Shown here: positions 1-11,265 of the stretch, piece after piece
Numbering within the stretch: the stretch's first letter is position 1
Layout of the letters: each line of letters opens with the position of its first letter
Source of the DNA: Neptunitalea chrysea
Lineage (GTDB): Bacteria > Bacteroidota > Bacteroidia > Flavobacteriales > Flavobacteriaceae
DNA: 64,000 bases
Assembly (NCBI RefSeq): GCF_027924145.1
Contig: NZ_BRVP01000009.1
Span: 62,001-126,000 of the forward strand
Direction of reading: 5' to 3'
The notes under the pieces: generated by a model
Databases searched by the model: none
What the model was told of the DNA's origin: nothing
Seen by the model: the letters and a program-made list of their open reading frames with translations, nothing else
Position numbers and translations under genes: made by a program

Positions 1-428
1 ATAGTTACCGCCTACAGTTGGAAGCCACCACAAATATAGCAATGGAACAGGGAGAAGATTTACAACCTATTCCTACAGAAATGAGAGGAGGAACAAGTGA
101 CCCTGAGATTGACCAATTATCAAATATTATTCAAACTTTTAACGCCCGCTACGGAACTGAATTTGAAGATGCTGATAAAGTGAGGCAAATGGCAGAAAGT
201 ATTGTAAATGGAGTAGCCAAAAATGAGGATATGCTAAATTCAATACAACATTCTGATGAACAAAATGCGCGAATTACAAGTGATAAAATTGCTCAAGACG
301 AGTTATTAAAGCACGTTACAACAAACTTTGATTTCTATAAAGTTATAAACGATAACCCAGAAGCCAAAGAGGAATTTAACTCTATGGTCTTTGATATGGT
401 AAAAGAATTAATGAGAAAAAGTATTTAA
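1..428 (+). CDS. hsdR: Type I restriction enzyme R subunit, C-terminal end (cut by window edge)
   Basis: The reading frame is open to the left edge, so this is the 3' end of a longer gene. About 140 residues are present, all helical and acidic. The segment around IIQTFNARYGTEF, followed by a long acidic helical tail, resembles the C-terminal helical domain of HsdR translocase/nuclease subunits, which contacts the methyltransferase core. The helicase and nuclease motifs would lie outside the window. The Mrr-type nuclease gene 75 bases downstream fits a restriction locus. The call rests on the tail alone, so it is probable and not certain. Confidence 0.7.
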   Translation, partial: SYRLQLEATTNIAMEQGEDLQPIPTEMRGGTSDPEIDQLSNIIQTFNARYGTEFEDADKVRQMAESIVNGVAKNEDMLNSIQHSDEQNARITSDKIAQDELLKHVTTNFDFYKVINDNPEAKEEFNSMVFDMVKELMRKSI

Positions 429-502
429 ACATCCCTAATACTGATTGTGTTAGTATGAAAAATAATTGAGTATTGGACAATACAACTGAAGATTAAATAT
501 AA

Positions 503-1399
503 ATGGAATTACCAAAATATCACCAAACCTTTATACCAATTCTAGAAGTTTTGAATTCGGTGGAAGTTATAAATAGTAGAGAATTAGCTAGAAAAGTTAG
601 AGATGGTTACTATTCTCAACTCCCTAAAGAACTTTTGGATAAAAAAACAAGTTCAGGTGCAAATGTATTAGTCGACAGAATACTTTGGGGTAAATCGTAT
701 CTGAAAATGGGCAAATTTGTTACCTACCCAAAAAGAGGGTTAGTTAAAATAACCGATAAAGGTATGCTAGCCTTTAATAATGGTAAACTTTTATTATCGG
801 ACCTTCAAAATGACCCAGATTTTATTAACCATCGTTCTTTGGTGCAAAGTAAAAAAAATAATAAGTTAGATTTGGTAACAATCGACATTGATAATGCTTC
901 TCCACAAGATTTAATTGATAATGGATTCTCTACTATCGAAACTGAAGTTAAAACTGAGTTATTAGATAAACTAAAAGAAATTGACCCTTATTTTTTTGAA
1001 AAAGTGATTTTAATTTTACTTAAAAGAATGGGTTATGGAGATTTTATAGAAACTTCAAAATCGGGAGATGGAGGAATTGACGGAATTATTAATGAAGATA
1101 AACTTGGTCTTGAAAAAATATACACTCAAGCAAAAAGATATACAGAAAATAAAGTTAGAGAAAAGGATATTAGAAATTTTATTGGGGCAATGAGTGGAGA
1201 CACCACTAAAGGCGTATTTATAACTACTTCAACTTTTGATGAAGCTGCAATAAAAAAAGCAAGAGAAGCTCATCATACCATAATTTTAATTGACGGGTTG
1301 AAACTAGTTGATTTAATGCATCAATATAATGTTGGGGTACAAGTAAAGATAATGTACGAAATTAAGGAACTTGATAATGACTTTTTTGAGGGAGAATAA
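503..1399 (+). CDS. mrr: Mrr-type restriction endonuclease
   Basis: 298 residues, about the usual Mrr length. Residues 1-95 form a winged-helix DNA-binding domain of the Mrr N-terminal type (start MELPKYHQ). Residues about 160-285 are the Mrr catalytic domain of the PD-(D/E)xK fold: a FFEKVILILLKRMGYG helix, then SGDGGIDGII with the catalytic Asp, then YTQAKRY carrying the Q-x-K form of the motif. Mrr enzymes cleave DNA with foreign methylation, in the cytoplasm. The gene follows the hsdR tail on the same strand by 75 bases and is AT-rich like it. It could be a solitary type IV enzyme or an accessory of the type I system. Confidence 0.9.
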   Translation: MELPKYHQTFIPILEVLNSVEVINSRELARKVRDGYYSQLPKELLDKKTSSGANVLVDRILWGKSYLKMGKFVTYPKRGLVKITDKGMLAFNNGKLLLSDLQNDPDFINHRSLVQSKKNNKLDLVTIDIDNASPQDLIDNGFSTIETEVKTELLDKLKEIDPYFFEKVILILLKRMGYGDFIETSKSGDGGIDGIINEDKLGLEKIYTQAKRYTENKVREKDIRNFIGAMSGDTTKGVFITTSTFDEAAIKKAREAHHTIILIDGLKLVDLMHQYNVGVQVKIMYEIKELDNDFFEGE

Positions 1400-1680
1400 A
1401 CTACCCCTTTTTGAATATTAATTTAAAAATATCTATTATGGTTATTAAACGAGGTTGAAAAAATAATCTCAATTTACCCCGTTAGTGGCAACCATTCCAT
1501 TTCAGTTGTTGTCTTACCATATTGCTTTTATGCGAAGATGTAACGTAGATAAACCTCGTAACTTAGCAAAATCTGTTACTGTGGAGTAGGTTTTGTTACT
1601 GTATTATAAATTTTTCGGGAGTTTTATTATTGAATTAAAAAAAAACGTATATTGCTATCGAAAAATTAATAAAATACCAA
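1400..1680. other. Intergenic stretch between the restriction genes and a TonB receptor
   Basis: No reading frame of useful length. I see no clear terminator and only AT-rich sequence before the receptor start. This is the right border of the restriction locus, but no direct repeat or tRNA marks an attachment site. Confidence 0.5.
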
Positions 1681-4428
1681 ATGAAACAATTAGTAAGTAT
1701 AATTGCATTTTTATGCACTACCTTCCTATTCTCTCAAACCAAGGTTACGGGAAAGGTAGTAGATTTAAATAATGACCCTATCCCTGCTAATGTAACAGTT
1801 GAAGGTGGGAGTACTGGTGTTGTTGCCGATTTTGATGGTAATTTCACTTTAATTACTCAACAAACGCCTCCTTTTAATATAGTTGTTACTAGTATCGGCT
1901 TTTCCTCTAAAACGTTTGAAATTACAGCCAATAACCAAAATATTTTGGTACAGTTGGAAGAAGAGCATACACAGTTAGACGAAATTGTGCTTTCTGCTTC
2001 CAGAACACCAGAACGTGTTTTTGAATCTCCTGTGTCTGTAGAACGAATGGGAATCAAACAGATTAAAAACACGGCTTCGGTATCTTTTTATGATGGACTT
2101 GAAAACTTTAAAGGCGTTGATTTAAATACCAACTCGTTAACGTTTAAATCGGTGAACACAAGGGGTTTTGCCACGTTTGCCAATACGCGTTTTGTGCAGT
2201 TGATTGATGGAATGGATAACGCTTCGCCAGCACTAAACTTTGTGTTGGGTAACTTACTTGGTATGAACGAGCTAGATGTTGCTAGTGTAGAGTTGTTACC
2301 AGGGGCTTCTTCGGCGCTTTATGGAGCTAATGCCTTTAACGGAATACTTTTTATGCGTTCTAAAAGTCCGTTTGATGATCAAGGAATTAGTGCGTATGTA
2401 AAAGGTGGGGTAACCTCTCAAAAGGCGGCTGGTACCAATGAGTATTACGATATGGGGATTCGTTTAGCGAAAGCCTTTAATAATAAGATAGCTGTAAAAG
2501 CAAACTTTTCATATTTAAGCGGAACCGATTGGTATGCGAATAGTGAAATGGATTTAGATATGCCTGGAGCAGATCGTAGTAATCCTGCTTATAATGGTTT
2601 AAATGTATATGGTGACGAGGTGTCAACTACGCTTAATTTTGATGAGCTTGCTGGTTTGCCAACTGGTACTCTTGGTGCTGATGTGGTTTCTAGAACAGGT
2701 TATAATGAAACGGATTTAATGAATTATAATGCAGAAAGCATGAAAGCCGATGTTGCAGTGCATTACCGTCCGTTTGCAGATGACTTGGAAATTATTGGAG
2801 TTTACAAAATTGGTAGTGGTAATACTATATACCAAGGGTCTAACCGTTATGCTTTAAATAACTTTTTAATGGAACAGTACAAATTGGAAATTAAAAATGA
2901 TAATTTCTTTGTACGTGGATATATGACTACCGAAGATGCTGGGGACTCTTATGATAGCCGCTTTGCAGCTATTAATATTAACCGTTCTTGGAAAGGAGAT
3001 ACGCAATGGTTTACCGATTATGCGGAAGCCTATATTGCAGGTCGTTTAGGGGTAGGTACAGGAGTGCTGTTAGATTACCAAGCAGCACATGATATGGCAC
3101 GTCAATCTGCTGATGCGGGTAGGCTTCTACCCGGAACAGATGCATTTAAAGGTGCATTTAATCAGGTGATTAACGATCCTGATTTGGCTACAGGTGCTAA
3201 GTTTCAAGATAAAACCAAATTACATCATGTAGATGCTAATTATAACTTTACACATTTAACTAAAAAATTTGCCGAGATACAAATAGGAGGTTCTTTCCGT
3301 CAGTATAAATTAAACTCTATGGGTACTATCTTTACAGATTATGATGGGGCAATTACGTATAAAGAGTACGGAGCATACACTCAAATTCAGAAAAAATTAT
3401 TAGAAGATCGTTTAAAAGTTACAGCTTCAGGTCGTTTTGATAAGTCTGAGTTGTTTGATGGGTTCTTCTCTCCGCGTTTATCATTAGGGTATACTTTAGG
3501 GAAAGAAGGAAACCATAATTTGAGAGCCTCTGTACAAACAGGTTTCAGAAACCCAACTACACAAGATTTATATATAGGTCTTAACGCTGGGTCGGCTATC
3601 TTAGTAGGTTCTGCGCCAGATAACTTAGATAGATATACAACAACTAATACCTTATCTTTTAGTGGTCAGGGTATCACAGGGCAAACAGAAGCTACAGTAA
3701 GTGGTAGAGATGTATATGAAAATGCGTTTTCATACCGTTCGGTAGTTGAGGGTATGCCAGTAGCTGCCAATGTTGATTTGGTAAAACCAGAGCAAGTAAC
3801 CGCTTTAGAGTTAGGGTACCGTGGTAAAATTAAATCGATAATGGTAGATGTTAGCGGATACTATAATAAGTATCAGGATTTCATTTCTACCGAAACCGTT
3901 TTGGTTCCATTATATGGGGTAGTTGGCGATAATACATATTCGTTGTTGGCTTTACAAAACGGGGATTATCAGGCGTTTCAGGGATACACTAATTCTGCTG
4001 TAGATATTAACTCTTACGGGGTGAATGCAGGTATTGAAACAAAACTGTTTAAAGATTACGATTTTGATATTAACTATACCTACTCTGAGTTTGATTTTGA
4101 CGAAAGTGAAGATCCTGATTTCAGACCAAGTTTTAATACGCCAAAACATAAGGTGAAAGCGAGTATTGGAAACGAGAATTTATTTAAAAATGTTGGGTTT
4201 AAAGTAAGCTGGAGATGGAGTGATGCCTACTTTTGGCAGGCTTCATTTGCCGACGGAGATGTACCAGCATTTCATGTAGTAGATGCACAGATTAACTATG
4301 GGATAGATTTCTTAAACTCATCGTTTAAACTGGGAGCCACTAATATAGGTGGTAATGAGTACTATCAGGCAATAGGTACGGGGCGTATTGGGTCTATGTA
4401 CTATTTGTCGTGGACAATTAAGCCTTAA
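1681..4428 (+). CDS. TonB-dependent outer-membrane receptor
   Basis: 915 residues. A signal peptide (about residues 1-18, ending LFSQ) is followed by a CarboxypepD_reg-like beta-sandwich (about 20-105, beginning KVTGKVVD), a linker with the TonB-box-like LDEIVLSASRTPERV, a plug domain (about 115-230, with RGFATFANTRFVQLIDGMD and LPGASSALYGANAFNG) and a 22-strand-type barrel ending in an aromatic-rich strand (YYLSWTIKP). Such receptors import siderophores, cobalamin, peptides or glycans. No SusD, oxidoreductase or metal gene adjoins it, so the substrate cannot be read from context. It is monocistronic, with a hairpin terminator just downstream. Confidence 0.9.
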   Translation: MKQLVSIIAFLCTTFLFSQTKVTGKVVDLNNDPIPANVTVEGGSTGVVADFDGNFTLITQQTPPFNIVVTSIGFSSKTFEITANNQNILVQLEEEHTQLDEIVLSASRTPERVFESPVSVERMGIKQIKNTASVSFYDGLENFKGVDLNTNSLTFKSVNTRGFATFANTRFVQLIDGMDNASPALNFVLGNLLGMNELDVASVELLPGASSALYGANAFNGILFMRSKSPFDDQGISAYVKGGVTSQKAAGTNEYYDMGIRLAKAFNNKIAVKANFSYLSGTDWYANSEMDLDMPGADRSNPAYNGLNVYGDEVSTTLNFDELAGLPTGTLGADVVSRTGYNETDLMNYNAESMKADVAVHYRPFADDLEIIGVYKIGSGNTIYQGSNRYALNNFLMEQYKLEIKNDNFFVRGYMTTEDAGDSYDSRFAAININRSWKGDTQWFTDYAEAYIAGRLGVGTGVLLDYQAAHDMARQSADAGRLLPGTDAFKGAFNQVINDPDLATGAKFQDKTKLHHVDANYNFTHLTKKFAEIQIGGSFRQYKLNSMGTIFTDYDGAITYKEYGAYTQIQKKLLEDRLKVTASGRFDKSELFDGFFSPRLSLGYTLGKEGNHNLRASVQTGFRNPTTQDLYIGLNAGSAILVGSAPDNLDRYTTTNTLSFSGQGITGQTEATVSGRDVYENAFSYRSVVEGMPVAANVDLVKPEQVTALELGYRGKIKSIMVDVSGYYNKYQDFISTETVLVPLYGVVGDNTYSLLALQNGDYQAFQGYTNSAVDINSYGVNAGIETKLFKDYDFDINYTYSEFDFDESEDPDFRPSFNTPKHKVKASIGNENLFKNVGFKVSWRWSDAYFWQASFADGDVPAFHVVDAQINYGIDFLNSSFKLGATNIGGNEYYQAIGTGRIGSMYYLSWTIKP

Positions 4429-4450
4429 ATATTGTTATTCATCACATATG

Positions 4451-4486
4451 AAAGACTTCGGCAGTGTATTCTGTCGAAGTTTTTTG
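4451..4486 (+). terminator. Rho-independent terminator of the TonB receptor gene
   Basis: Ten-base stem ACTTCGGCAG / CTGTCGAAGT with one G-T pair, a six-base loop and a following run of six T. It sits 23 bases after the stop codon. Confidence 0.85.
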
Positions 4487-4572
4487 ATTTTAATAAGGCT
4501 ATACATCAGGCTGTTATATTTTTTTACTTTAACACAAAAAGTATTTGAACTTAGCAAAAAAATGATAAAAAC

Positions 4573-6153
<1,581 letters not shown>

Positions 6154-6212
6154 TAAAAACACAGTGGTCGGAAGCAGTTTCATTGCAACCAAATAACTGA
6201 TAACGTAGAATT

Positions 6213-6488
6213 ATGATTTTAGAAATAGTTACACCAGAAGCTACCTTGTTTGAAGGTCAGGTAGAGGCAGTTACCGTACCAGGTTTAAATGGTGAGTTTC
6301 AAATTTTGAACAACCACGCCGCTATTGTGTCTATATTAGGTAAAGGAACTATAAAAATTAAAGGTAATATTACTATTGATGAAGCGTTTAAAGCAAAGTT
6401 TGGTGCCGATAATGGTGCTACTACCTTGGCTATAAGTAGTGGAACAATAGAAATGAACGACAATAAAATAATTGTTTTAGCAGACTAA
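6213..6488 (+). CDS. atpC: ATP synthase F1 subunit epsilon, short form
   Basis: 91 residues beginning MILEIVTPEATLFEGQVEAV. Only the N-terminal beta-sandwich that binds gamma and the c-ring is present (signature VPGLNGEFQILNNHA). The C-terminal two-helix hairpin that inhibits ATP hydrolysis in enterobacteria and Bacillus (family length about 130-140) is missing. The next gene is far off and a strong terminator follows the stop, so this is the natural end and not a truncation by the window. Short epsilon subunits are common in this group. It is transcribed with atpD. Confidence 0.95.
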   Translation: MILEIVTPEATLFEGQVEAVTVPGLNGEFQILNNHAAIVSILGKGTIKIKGNITIDEAFKAKFGADNGATTLAISSGTIEMNDNKIIVLAD

Positions 6489-6510
6489 AATAGTTATTCA
6501 TGCATACAGA

Positions 6511-6544
6511 AATCCCCGGTGCTTTTAGTGCCGGGGATTTTTTG
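6511..6544 (+). terminator. Terminator of atpDC
   Basis: Stem ATCCCCGGTGC with its near-complement GTGCCGGGGAT and a short TTTTA-type loop, followed by six T. Strong GC stem in AT-rich surroundings, 23 bases after the atpC stop. Confidence 0.92.
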
Positions 6545-6700
6545 TTGGCTCCATTTTGTAATAATCTGTCTTTTGCTGCGTTTTTTATACTATTTGATGT
6601 TTCTATTAGAGTACAGATTTGAATAGGAATATGTAGAGGATAGGTTATAAATATGCATTGTTTAAGAATTTTTGTTAATTACTTTTTGTGTTATTTGTTT

Positions 6701-6730
6701 CAAAAGGCGAGCTTTCTAGTTCGCCTTTTG
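6701..6730. terminator. Perfect hairpin, terminator-like in both directions
   Basis: CAAAAGGCGA and TCGCCTTTTG are perfect complements around a ten-base spacer. The T run on both strands makes it look bidirectional. It lies 157 bases beyond the atpDC terminator and 93 bases before the next gene, with no gene of its own, so it may close a small unrecognised transcript. The whole 6489-6822 gap otherwise holds no reading frame. Confidence 0.5.
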
Positions 6731-6822
6731 TAAAAATGACATTTTTTTTGTGGTGTAGATTGTAACAAAATTCAATTTTTTGTGTCTTTTATACTAATAA
6801 CATCATCAATCAAAAAACAACT

Positions 6823-9198
6823 ATGAGAATTCATACGATACTGTTCTCTTGCTGCATGTTCTTTCTTTTTATTGCTTCAATGCAAGCTCAAAATATCATT
6901 AAAGGATCTGTAAAAGAAGTTTCTGGGGAACAGCTTCCTTTTGCGAATGTGGTACTGTATAAAGCACCCGGGGAAGAGGTAGTTACTGGGGTAGTTACCG
7001 ATAATAACGGGAATTATATATTTGAAAGTATTACTGATGGTGATTATCATATCATAGTTTCGGTACTAGGTTTTAAAACAAAAAAATCTGAAAATTTTAC
7101 GGTACAGGGTAATGAAACTAAAGTCTTGAATTTTGATTTGGAAGAAACTACCGAAAATCTAGAGGAGGTAGTAGTTACCAAAAAGAAACCTACTATTAAG
7201 CAAACTGCCGAAAAGTTAATTGTTGATTTAGAAGATGCTGAAACAGTGAGTACCAATCTTTCTGACGTGATGAAAAAAGTACCCGGACTTATTGTGAGTA
7301 ACGATAAGGTTACCTATGCGGGGCAACAAGGAGTACGGATATTAATTAACGGAAAGACGACTGATTATATGGACTTGGCATCGTTGCTACGAGACATGCC
7401 TGCCGATAATATAGCAAAGGTAGAATTGATAAAGCAACCAGGCGCCGAGTTTGATGCTGCCGGATCGGGACCCATTGTAAACATTATTTTAAAGAAGAAT
7501 GTAAAGTTGGGTACTTATGGAAATGTGAAGGCGTATCAGGGGTACGATAATCAATACGAGTATGCTACAAGTGCTTCGGTGGCAAGTTATAAGAATAAAA
7601 TAAACTGGCAATTAGGAGGCGGATTAAGTCATTATGCCAGTAGAGAAGATTTATTTATTACCAGAACTGTTGGAGATGCGGTGTACAAACAAAGTACCAT
7701 TTCGCCGTACGACCCGAAGACGTATAGAGTTAACGGAAGATTAGATTATTACATTAATGAATTTAACAGTTTGGGTGTAAGCTCAAGATATTCGTATACC
7801 GATTCTGATAGAGCTACCGATAACGGTACGGCTGTGATAACTGCTACCAGTACTGAGGAGTTGTTAACCAATAGTGTGTTTAACAAACAACAGAATGTAT
7901 TTAATGTGAATCCGTATTACGAGTTCGATAATAAGAAAGATAAGGTAAATGTAGATGTGAATTTTGTTGACTATACTAACGATAATGTTAACGATTTATA
8001 TCAGGTGGGGCAAAGTAGTATTGATTATGATAACCAACGTTATTTTCAGAACAGTACCTATCAAATTTTAACTTTTAAAGGAGATTACAAGCATACGCTT
8101 TCTGAGAATTTTAGTTATATGATGGGTGCCAAGTATTCAATGGTTGATACCGATAGTGATTTACAGTCGTATACAGAAAATAGTACCGGAACTTTTGAGT
8201 ACCAAACTAACCAGAGTAATCGATTTTTAGTAGATGAAAATATCTTAGCCTTATATACAAAGGTGAGTGGTAAAGTTGGTAAGTGGTCGTATTCAGGTGG
8301 GGTACGCTGGGAGCAAAGCGATACTAAAGGGACTTCTACCAATCCGCAGAAGACTAATGAACGGAACATCTCTAAAATTTTTCCGAGTGCTAGTATAAGC
8401 CGAGAGTTTTCTGAGCATTTTGGAGCTAATGTTTCGTATAGTTACCGTATCAGCAGACCTTCTTATAACTCCTTAAACTCGTTTGTGTATTATTACGATC
8501 CGTATACATATGAAAAAGGAAATGCCAATTTAAAACCAGAGTTTACGCATAATACGCAATTTAGTTTGCTCTATGATAGTCAGCCGTTTTTTAGTGTTGC
8601 CTATGGTAAAACAAGCGACGCCCTATTTGAGATTATTACTCAGGATGATACCACTGCTGAAGTGTCACGTAGTATGATTAATTTGGCGAACCGTGAGTAC
8701 TGGAATTTTAGTTTGTATGCACCTCTTAATTTCTTAAAAGGAATGGACGGGTATGTTGGAGTAATTGTAAATTACAACAAGTACTCTTCGGATGAGCTTT
8801 CACCACGGTTGTATTTAGATAATTGGGGAACTTCTGCCTTTTTTAATGTGCAGTACACGCTACCTTGGAAGATTAACGCAGAGGTGTTTGGGTATTACAA
8901 TTCTTCAGGGTTAGAAGGACAAATTAAATACGATTGGATTGCTAATATGAACGCTGCTTTTAGTCGTAAATTTATGAATGAGAAGCTAAAAGTAAATGTG
9001 GGTGTAGGCGATATCCTTAACCGTAAATTTATGGGTACGGTAACCTATAGTAATGTAGATGCTAATGTAGTAAGTGACTGGTACAGACGTAACGTATATA
9101 TGCAACTAACCTATAGCTTTGGAAATAGCTTTAAGAAAGAGAAAAAGAGAACCAATTCTTCTCAGGAAGAAGAAAATCGTATTCAAGATAATAAATAA
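6823..9198 (+). CDS. Outer-membrane beta-barrel family protein (TonB-receptor-like)
   Basis: 791 residues. Signal peptide about 1-22 (ends SMQAQ), CarboxypepD_reg-like domain about 24-110 (GSVKEVSGEQLPFANVVLYK), plug-like domain about 125-225 (VMKKVPGLIV, RILINGKTTDYM, VELIKQPGAEFDAAGSGPIVNIILKK), then a barrel of the OMP_b-brl_3 type. Members of this family are abundant in Bacteroidota and usually lack a known substrate. No accessory genes adjoin it. The tail (FKKEKKRTNSSQEEENRIQ) extends past the last strand and is charged, which is usual for the family. Confidence 0.88.
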   Translation: MRIHTILFSCCMFFLFIASMQAQNIIKGSVKEVSGEQLPFANVVLYKAPGEEVVTGVVTDNNGNYIFESITDGDYHIIVSVLGFKTKKSENFTVQGNETKVLNFDLEETTENLEEVVVTKKKPTIKQTAEKLIVDLEDAETVSTNLSDVMKKVPGLIVSNDKVTYAGQQGVRILINGKTTDYMDLASLLRDMPADNIAKVELIKQPGAEFDAAGSGPIVNIILKKNVKLGTYGNVKAYQGYDNQYEYATSASVASYKNKINWQLGGGLSHYASREDLFITRTVGDAVYKQSTISPYDPKTYRVNGRLDYYINEFNSLGVSSRYSYTDSDRATDNGTAVITATSTEELLTNSVFNKQQNVFNVNPYYEFDNKKDKVNVDVNFVDYTNDNVNDLYQVGQSSIDYDNQRYFQNSTYQILTFKGDYKHTLSENFSYMMGAKYSMVDTDSDLQSYTENSTGTFEYQTNQSNRFLVDENILALYTKVSGKVGKWSYSGGVRWEQSDTKGTSTNPQKTNERNISKIFPSASISREFSEHFGANVSYSYRISRPSYNSLNSFVYYYDPYTYEKGNANLKPEFTHNTQFSLLYDSQPFFSVAYGKTSDALFEIITQDDTTAEVSRSMINLANREYWNFSLYAPLNFLKGMDGYVGVIVNYNKYSSDELSPRLYLDNWGTSAFFNVQYTLPWKINAEVFGYYNSSGLEGQIKYDWIANMNAAFSRKFMNEKLKVNVGVGDILNRKFMGTVTYSNVDANVVSDWYRRNVYMQLTYSFGNSFKKEKKRTNSSQEEENRIQDNK

Positions 9199-9292
9199 AC
9201 TATCTCCAGTTATCGGAATACAACTTTTTAGTAGGGTATCCACTTCGCTTTCCGTTACTGGTTGCAGCTTAACAAAGTTTGCCCTTTGGTTA

Positions 9293-10153
9293 TTATTTTG
9301 GTACTTGTAGTGTTGCTATAGGGCGGTTATTGCGGCTCCACTCGCTCCACGAACCTACATATAGCTTAGGTATTGGCAAACCTGCATAGGCAGTTGCTAA
9401 TAAGGTATGACAAGCCGTAACCCCCGATCCGCAATGTATTATAATGTGTTCCGTAGCCTTTCCTTCAAAAGCTGTTGTGTATTTTTGGTGTAGTTCTTCT
9501 GGACTTTTAAAAAGAAACTCTTCGGTAAGATTTTCTTTAAAAGGAATATTAACCGCTCCGGGAATATGTCCGGCAATCAAATCTATAGGTTCCGTCTTTC
9601 CGTTGTATCTTGGAGTATCACGTACGTCTATGACCAAGCCATTTTCCAAATTAACGGTGCTAGCTACTTCGTCTATAGTAGCGGTAGGCAAAGCCCATGT
9701 AGTGGCTGTGTAATACCCTTTTTCTGGTGTAGGTACGTTGTTAGCATCTATAGAAATTCCGGCTTTTTCAGCCGCTTCTAGTCCGCCACTCAATACCTGT
9801 ACTTTTTGGTGTCCTATGGCAGTAAGCATCCACCACAAGCGGGCAGCCGCATTGGCTCCATAAAACATATCGTAAATAACAATATGACTATTGGGTGTAA
9901 TTCCATAGGTTTCTAAAACAGTAGCAAAAGCCTCAGGAGAAGGTAATGGATGTCGGCCTCCTTTAGCGGCATCTTCTTTTATGTTAGATAATTGCGTATT
10001 AAGGTCTATATAAAAAGCACCTGAAATATGGTTTTTTTGATAGTTTTCCTGAGCTTTAGGACTACTACCAGCATCTATAATAATTACTGAACTGGAATTA
10101 AGAACCGAACGTAAAGACGTACCAGTAATAATAGGGCTAAGGTTTGATTTCAT
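9293..10153 (-). CDS. Sulfurtransferase with two rhodanese domains
   Basis: 286 residues with two rhodanese domains (about 8-130 and 155-283). The N-terminal copy is the inactive structural one (VIIDAGSSPKAQENYQ, HISGAFYIDL). The C-terminal copy carries the active loop HCGSGVTACHTLLA, with the catalytic Cys of CGSGVT. That loop is typical of 3-mercaptopyruvate sulfurtransferases (SseA type) more than thiosulfate sulfurtransferases. It is cytoplasmic and moves sulfane sulfur to thiol acceptors. It stands alone, tail-to-tail with the barrel protein before it. Confidence 0.9.
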   Translation of the reverse strand: MKSNLSPIITGTSLRSVLNSSSVIIIDAGSSPKAQENYQKNHISGAFYIDLNTQLSNIKEDAAKGGRHPLPSPEAFATVLETYGITPNSHIVIYDMFYGANAAARLWWMLTAIGHQKVQVLSGGLEAAEKAGISIDANNVPTPEKGYYTATTWALPTATIDEVASTVNLENGLVIDVRDTPRYNGKTEPIDLIAGHIPGAVNIPFKENLTEEFLFKSPEELHQKYTTAFEGKATEHIIIHCGSGVTACHTLLATAYAGLPIPKLYVGSWSEWSRNNRPIATLQVPK

Positions 10154-10460
10154 CTGTATTTAAAGATAAAGTGTTGGCTATATGCTAAGATAAGAATAGT
10201 TATACTTAATTAATCAGGTTGAATTGCATAAAATTATAAAAAGTGTTTTTACATTTCTCTTAGCTTTGAAAAAAATACAAATACGTATTGGATGGTAACC
10301 CATAATTAAGAACTAGTGCTAAAAAAATGTGGAAGGTTATTTTTAAAAGGATTAAAGTTGAGGTAATAATAGAAGAGTTCTATTTTAATATCTTTAATTT
10401 TTCATTTTGTGGATTGTCCATAAAATATGAATTCTCGATGGTTGGGGAAAGATATAAGAA
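10154..10460. other. Divergent intergenic region
   Basis: 307 bases between the sulfurtransferase (leftward) and the nucleotidyltransferase (rightward). AT-rich. A perfect -7-like box TAGCTTTG lies at 10261-10268 but lacks a matching -33 box and is 190 bases from the next start. No gene or repeat seen. Confidence 0.4.
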
Positions 10461-11240
10461 ATGATACAACAACAATTTGCTACAAAGGCTATAGAAGTAC
10501 TTAAGAAAAACAAAGAGGTACTTGGAGTGGCTGCCGGAGGATCGTGGATTACTGGTGAGCTGGATGAATTTTCGGATGTTGATTTGGTTATTGTAACCAA
10601 AAACAAGAATACTCAAAATCCGGAAAATATGAAGGCTATTGCCAATAGCATACCTAATTATATATCTGGGTTTACAGGGGAACATGTGGGAGAACCGCGT
10701 TTGCTAATCTGTTTGTACCGTAACCCTATTTTACATGTAGATTTTAAGTTTGTAACACTGGAGGAGTTTGGTGACCGAATAGAAACACCCGTTTTATTGC
10801 ATGACCCGGAGGGGATGTTGCAAAAGCGTTTAGATGAAACGACTGGGGTATTTCCGTATCCTGACTATCAATGGATTGAAGATCGGTTTTGGATTTGGGT
10901 ACATTACACATTGCTAAAAATTGGTAGGGGAGAGCTTATGGAAGCTTTTGATTTTTTTGGCTTTTTAAGAATGGTAGTTATTGGGTCTATGATTCAGATT
11001 AAAAATGGAAATTTGCCTAAAGGAGTACGTAAAGTAGAAACTAATTTGAGTAGTGTTGATTATGAAAAATTAAAGCAGACTTTACCACAGTATGATAGAG
11101 ATAATTTATTAGACACCTTGTTGCGCACTGTAACCCTATATAAAGAATTACGTCAGGAATTGTTTACAGATAAAGTACAGTTGCAAACCGCTACTGAGGA
11201 AGCAGTAATGGAATATTATTACCGCCAAGTTAGTAAATAA
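10461..11240 (+). CDS. Nucleotidyltransferase domain protein
   Basis: 259 residues. The N-terminus has the polymerase-beta-type nucleotidyltransferase signature G-G-S then D-x-D: AGGSWITGELDEFSDVDLVI at about residues 25-45, with the two metal-binding Asp residues in SDVDL. A later Asp in ILHVDFKFV is the likely third carboxylate. The C-terminal half is helical and resembles the substrate-binding bundle of aminoglycoside-type adenylyltransferases. The target (small molecule, protein or RNA) is not evident. No partner toxin or HEPN gene lies beside it, which argues against a MNT/HEPN toxin-antitoxin pair. Confidence 0.8.
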   Translation: MIQQQFATKAIEVLKKNKEVLGVAAGGSWITGELDEFSDVDLVIVTKNKNTQNPENMKAIANSIPNYISGFTGEHVGEPRLLICLYRNPILHVDFKFVTLEEFGDRIETPVLLHDPEGMLQKRLDETTGVFPYPDYQWIEDRFWIWVHYTLLKIGRGELMEAFDFFGFLRMVVIGSMIQIKNGNLPKGVRKVETNLSSVDYEKLKQTLPQYDRDNLLDTLLRTVTLYKELRQELFTDKVQLQTATEEAVMEYYYRQVSK

Positions 11241-11265
11241 TAAAAGGGTAAAAGGTTGTTAAATA

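Noticed and set aside
10461-11240. Nucleotidyltransferase as part of a MNT/HEPN toxin-antitoxin pair
   Set aside because: It is longer than a minimal antitoxin and has no HEPN-type neighbour.
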